Source: Bernardetia sp. MNP-M8
GTDB taxonomy: Bacteria; Bacteroidota; Bacteroidia; Cytophagales; Bernardetiaceae
Reading direction: 5' to 3'
NCBI RefSeq assembly: GCF_037126285.1
Contig: NZ_CP147012.1
Location: 4,610,676-4,674,675, forward strand
Length of the DNA stretch: 64,000 nt
In this document: positions 61,277-64,000 of the stretch, one piece after another
How positions within the stretch are numbered: the first letter of the stretch is position 1
Layout: the number at the start of each line of letters is the position of its first letter
Notes under the pieces: generated by a model
The model's database searches: none
Seen by the model: only the letters and a program-made list of their open reading frames with translations
Told to the model about the DNA's origin: nothing
Made by a program: the position numbers and the translations under genes

Positions 61277-62316
61277 AATTAATTAAAAAAACTAAATTTC
61301 CACACACTATCCAAATTTCTTTAGTATCAATAAGATTAGAAAAGGCAATCTGATTAAAGATTTTACTAGTAGTACTGCCTCTCGTTTCTATTTACTGATA
61401 TTGATTTATTCTTTTAGTTGTCTTTACTTTTTTACTATTTATTTTCTGTTTATCGTTTTTGATTTGATAACTAACCACAAAATTTAATTTGTAGCTCTAC
61501 TATTATAAAATCTATAACTTAAATTTCTTTTTCTTTACCTGAGTTTGGAAGCAAAATTTTCACTTCATCTCATAAAGGTTTTTTTTATATAAAGACAAAA
61601 ATTCCTTAACCCATTTTTTATTAAAAACTTAATTTTACCAAAAACTGGGGGTGCAAAAACTACCCTCTTTTTAAATTATTTTTTTTGAAAATCAATAAAG
61701 TTTGTTATGCTTGCTGATTTTTTTAAAAAGACAGAGAGGCTAGTAGTTATCTTTCCGTGTATGTGGATTGTGATAACAAAATTGAGAAAAAAAACTGAGA
61801 AAAAAAATCGGTTTTTTGTATAAGAATACGCTACCCTTTGAATAGCAATGTAAGTGTTTTAAAGGCATAATCGCTGTTTTTGATAGTGTAAGTGGGTTCG
61901 TGTAGATTTCGGTATTACTTAATCTTTACCAAAATGTTACGTAAGGCAAAAAAAATTTTGTTTTTTGCCTTAGATTACTTCTAACTCTGAAATCCGTAGC
62001 TATTAAAAATAATTTGCGTTTCTGCAAGATAAATTTTGAATTTGACATTGTTAAGAATGATTTCTTTTAAGAAAAAAAATGAAGTTTTTTTAAACAATTT
62101 GGTATTTTTTTTATAGTAAAAAAAGAGTTTTTTAGAGGACGATTAATCGTAAAGCAGGTATAGAGATTATACAAAAAAATCTTTCAATTTGCTATGAATA
62201 AAGATAGTAAAAATGAAGAAAAATTTCTATTATAGAAGGGGTTTCTGAAAGGAGAGTCTCATTTTTTAAGAAATAACAAGAATAAAAATATACACAACTA
62301 CTAATCTTTCAAGAGT
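61277..62316. other. About 1 kb non-coding AT-rich region upstream of dnaA
   Basis: Directly upstream of dnaA, with no ORF I can support. Contains many T/A homopolymer runs and a strong hairpin at 61942-61972 (TAAGGCAAAA...TTTTGCCTTA). Three 7-of-9 DnaA-box-like sites occur (around 61298, 61467 and 61757), too weak to call. It could be the dnaA regulatory region or contain an origin; no DnaA-box cluster is evident by eye. Confidence 0.35.
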
Positions 62317-62456
62317 ATGAAAAAAATACTGTTTCTTATCGTGGTTTTGGGTTCTATGCTGACTTGCTTGTTTTATGCCTTTAATAGTTCATTGTTTCAA
62401 AATAAAAATATTTACAATCAAACAAAAAAGAAAGCAATAAATAGAATAGGAGATTC
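62317..62456 (+). pseudogene. Exported-protein gene, N-terminal part (split by IS4-family element)
   Basis: ATG at 62317 opens MKKILFLIVVLGSMLTC..., a signal peptide (hydrophobic core about 4-20) followed by FNSSLFQNKNIYNQTKKKAINR. The frame meets the IS at 62457. Removing the element and one AGGAGATTC copy joins it in frame to 63647 (...IGDS-THFLVFDTTYN...), so the gene was whole before insertion. Confidence 0.75.
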
Positions 62457-62457
62457 C

Positions 62458-63546
62458 TCACTCCATTGACAAAACTTTAATTTTCTGATTGAATTTAGTT
62501 TCTTTACTCATTGGATTATTGAGTATTTTTTTGATTTCTAGTAATCCATATCGGAAAAAAGAGTATTCATTATATCCATTTGAACAGACTCTTATTTTCG
62601 TTTTTTTATGTTTCCACTCCCCTACTTTGTAACACCAAACAAATGCAATAGAACAAAGAGCAAGTAATTTAGCTATTTTCTCTGGTTCTGTCAATTTTGT
62701 ATTTTCTAGCTTAAAACCTTGTGTTTTTAGTGCTTTAAACAGCGTTTCTATTTCCCAACGTTGTTTATAAATTTCAAAAGCGTTTTCTAAAAAAACAGGT
62801 GAAGCTAGATAAATATATCCTTTTTGTGTTCTGCTTACAGATAAATATACTTCTACACCATTGACTATAAAAACACCCTCTAAATGATACGTTTCTGAAA
62901 TAGCCAGTCCTCTACACCATGCTGCAATTGACTTTGTTTTACCTTTTCTAGTCGCTTTAAAATTAGACTTTAGTCGCATTACAAAATCAAAGTTTTTTCC
63001 TGATAAATAAGTAAACCATTTTTGACCTACAAACTCTCTATCTGCTACAATAGAAGAAATAGATAGGTTAGGAAAAATAGATAAAAAACGTTCTATTAAT
63101 TCGATGCGTTCTTCAGTAGAAGAGTTTCCTTTTTTTGGAAAAACAGACCAAATAAGAGGCACTGAAACATTCTTATAAGCTGCTGAAAGTAACAAAATAT
63201 TTATATTTTTTTTACCCACTTTCCAATTGGAACGGTCAAGACATAAAACAATATCCTTCCACTTATCAATACCTTGTAAAGAAACAATTAAACGAGTAAT
63301 TGCCTTAAAATCAAGGTTATAGTGATTTAAAAAGCGTTCAATACGACGTAAAGAGGAGCTGCATTCTACATTCCGTTCAAAAGCTGTAGCAATTTGAATC
63401 AACCCTCCTAATCCTACTTTTATAACAGCTATTACAAAAAGACCTATAAATTGAACTCGTGCAAAATGAAACTCTGTTAAATGAGAAGATAAAACAGTAA
63501 CTAATTTTGTAACTTTACCACTAGAAGCATACTTTGCTTTTGCCAT
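62458..63546 (-). CDS. IS4-family transposase
   Basis: 362 residues from ATG 63546 (MAKAKYASSG); an upstream TTG at 63588 would add 14 residues. DDE transposase of the IS4 type: D in IVLCLDRSNWKVG (about residue 101), D in SIVADREFVGQKW (about 170), and the IS4 YREK-like motif YKQRWEIETLFKALKTQGF (about 270, Tyr-(2)-Arg-(3)-Glu-(6)-Lys). Helical N-terminal domain (about 1-85) probably binds the ends. It looks intact. Confidence 0.93.
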   Translation of the reverse strand: MAKAKYASSGKVTKLVTVLSSHLTEFHFARVQFIGLFVIAVIKVGLGGLIQIATAFERNVECSSSLRRIERFLNHYNLDFKAITRLIVSLQGIDKWKDIVLCLDRSNWKVGKKNINILLLSAAYKNVSVPLIWSVFPKKGNSSTEERIELIERFLSIFPNLSISSIVADREFVGQKWFTYLSGKNFDFVMRLKSNFKATRKGKTKSIAAWCRGLAISETYHLEGVFIVNGVEVYLSVSRTQKGYIYLASPVFLENAFEIYKQRWEIETLFKALKTQGFKLENTKLTEPEKIAKLLALCSIAFVWCYKVGEWKHKKTKIRVCSNGYNEYSFFRYGLLEIKKILNNPMSKETKFNQKIKVLSME

Positions 63547-63596
63547 AATTGAGAAAATTTTGTGAGAAAAATTTTGTAAGAAACTCAATTATGGCT
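63543..63596. promoter_or_regulatory. Inverted repeat covering the transposase start codon
   Basis: GCCATAATTGAG and CTCAATTATGGC are perfect 12-bp inverted repeats around a 30-base spacer; the ATG of the transposase lies in one arm. In read-through transcripts the start would be buried in a stem, as in other IS elements that damp impinging transcription. The role is inferred from position. Confidence 0.65.
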
Positions 63597-63646
63597 TTTT
63601 TTTATCTCGTTTCAAAATCTTTTGTCAGAGGACTGAGAGGAGATTC

Positions 63647-64000
63647 AACCCATTTTCTTGTTTTTGATACAACATATAATACTGGAATTATTTCAGAAAC
63701 ATCATTAGTAGCTGAACATATCACAGAAATTTTGCCCAATATATTTCATCGTGGTACAACAGACTTAAATAAAAATTATGCTACTTATAAAAATGATTCT
63801 TTGAAATTGGTAGCGTATGCAATAGTTGGAGCATCAGTAGAAATAGTAATTACGAAAGATAATGTAGAAAGTACAGCAAAAGTATCTGATTGCACATATA
63901 ATCATAGTTATAAACCTCTAAAAAGTAAAATTATAATCAATTCAAAAACACTAGATTTTTCAGATAGCTTAGACGTTTATTTTGATATGAGTTTTGTCTA
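63647..64000 (+). pseudogene. Exported-protein gene, C-terminal part (runs off the right edge)
   Basis: Continuation of the gene at 62317-62456 beyond the IS, in frame (THFLVFDTTYNTGIISETSLVAEHITEIL...), to the right edge with no stop. No family recognised. Beta-rich pattern (ASVEIVITKDNVESTAK, KSKIIINSKTL) after the signal-bearing N-terminus suggests an extracytoplasmic protein. Confidence 0.7.

Larger units (their letters stand above)
62457..63637 (-). mobile_element. IS4-family insertion sequence, 1181 bp, 9-bp target duplication
   Basis: Ends CTCACTCCATTGACAAAA and, reverse-complemented, CTCAGTCCTCTGACAAAA (18 bp, 3 mismatches). Flanked by the 9-bp direct repeat AGGAGATTC (62448-62456 and 63638-63646). 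One transposase gene fills it; a 12-bp inverted repeat spans the transposase start codon (63543-63596). Confidence 0.9.

Noticed and set aside
61290-61780. DnaA-box cluster upstream of dnaA
   Set aside because: Only three sites with 7 of 9 matches to TTATCCACA; expected often by chance in such AT-rich DNA.

Overview
The window is AT-rich chromosomal DNA from a member of the Bacteroidota, most likely a gliding-type Cytophagales; a Bernardetia/Flexibacter litoralis-like genome is my best guess, by inference only. The evidence is a secreted protein with a type IX secretion C-terminal sorting domain, several promoters of the Bacteroidota type (TTTG, about 20 bases, TAnnTTTG), lipoproteins with late Cys lipoboxes, and a mostly ordinary housekeeping set: mnmG, asd, ribBA, gmd/fcl, etfBA, panC/panD, lptG-like and dnaA. 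No rRNA, tRNA or CRISPR array was recognised.

Layout. 1-1358 is the 5' part of mnmG (minus strand). 1.5-9.3 kb is a strongly accessory, mobile-element-rich block. It holds a REP-associated tyrosine transposase (RAYT) with its own REP palindromes, then one large broken gene. Rejoining that gene gives an LRR-Roc-COR-TIR protein of about 1137 residues. It has been hit three times: an IS630-family element inserted at a TA in the N-terminal region, an in-frame TGA at the conserved COR tryptophan, and a DDE-transposon with a 9-bp target duplication that landed in its stop codon. A solo REP, an IS3-type OrfA remnant and a MITE follow.

9.3-61.3 kb is mainly core and conserved chromosome. It contains a yqiJ-yqiK (NfeD/flotillin) pair, a DUF4385 protein, a dihydroorotase-like protein lacking its metal ligands, asd, a sortilin/BNR-repeat T9SS cargo protein, RNase Z, a queuosine-precursor transporter, ribBA, ktrA-udk, an LTA-synthase-like sulfatase and an L,D-transpeptidase. 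Next come a TlpA thioredoxin, an FtsX-type permease, a degenerate histidine kinase, a second gene broken by an in-frame TGA, an AraC regulator and a transglutaminase. The GDP-fucose genes gmd and fcl, an acyltransferase, an M28 peptidase, a POT peptide transporter, etfB/etfA, a thioesterase, a GRDP/TIGR04222-like membrane protein, a LOG protein, panC/panD, an LptF/G permease and a CNBD protein lead up to dnaA. DnaA carries an unusually long Q/N-rich linker. The last 2.7 kb is a roughly 1-kb non-coding stretch upstream of dnaA and an exported-protein gene split by an IS4-family element with a 9-bp duplication.

Intergenic space is unusually rich in small dispersed repeats. At least five families are visible: the RAYT-linked REP; a hairpin with a GGGA/TCCC loop; ACTGATAACT repeats; ATTACGAATT repeats; and a roughly 125-bp TIR-bounded MITE with a GACACC/GGTGTC hairpin. 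They often sit inside what look like operons (fcl/gmd, etfB/etfA). The most interesting locus is the decayed LRR-Roc-COR-TIR gene, which resembles an NLR/Roco-type immune sensor with a TIR effector; a defence role is inference.
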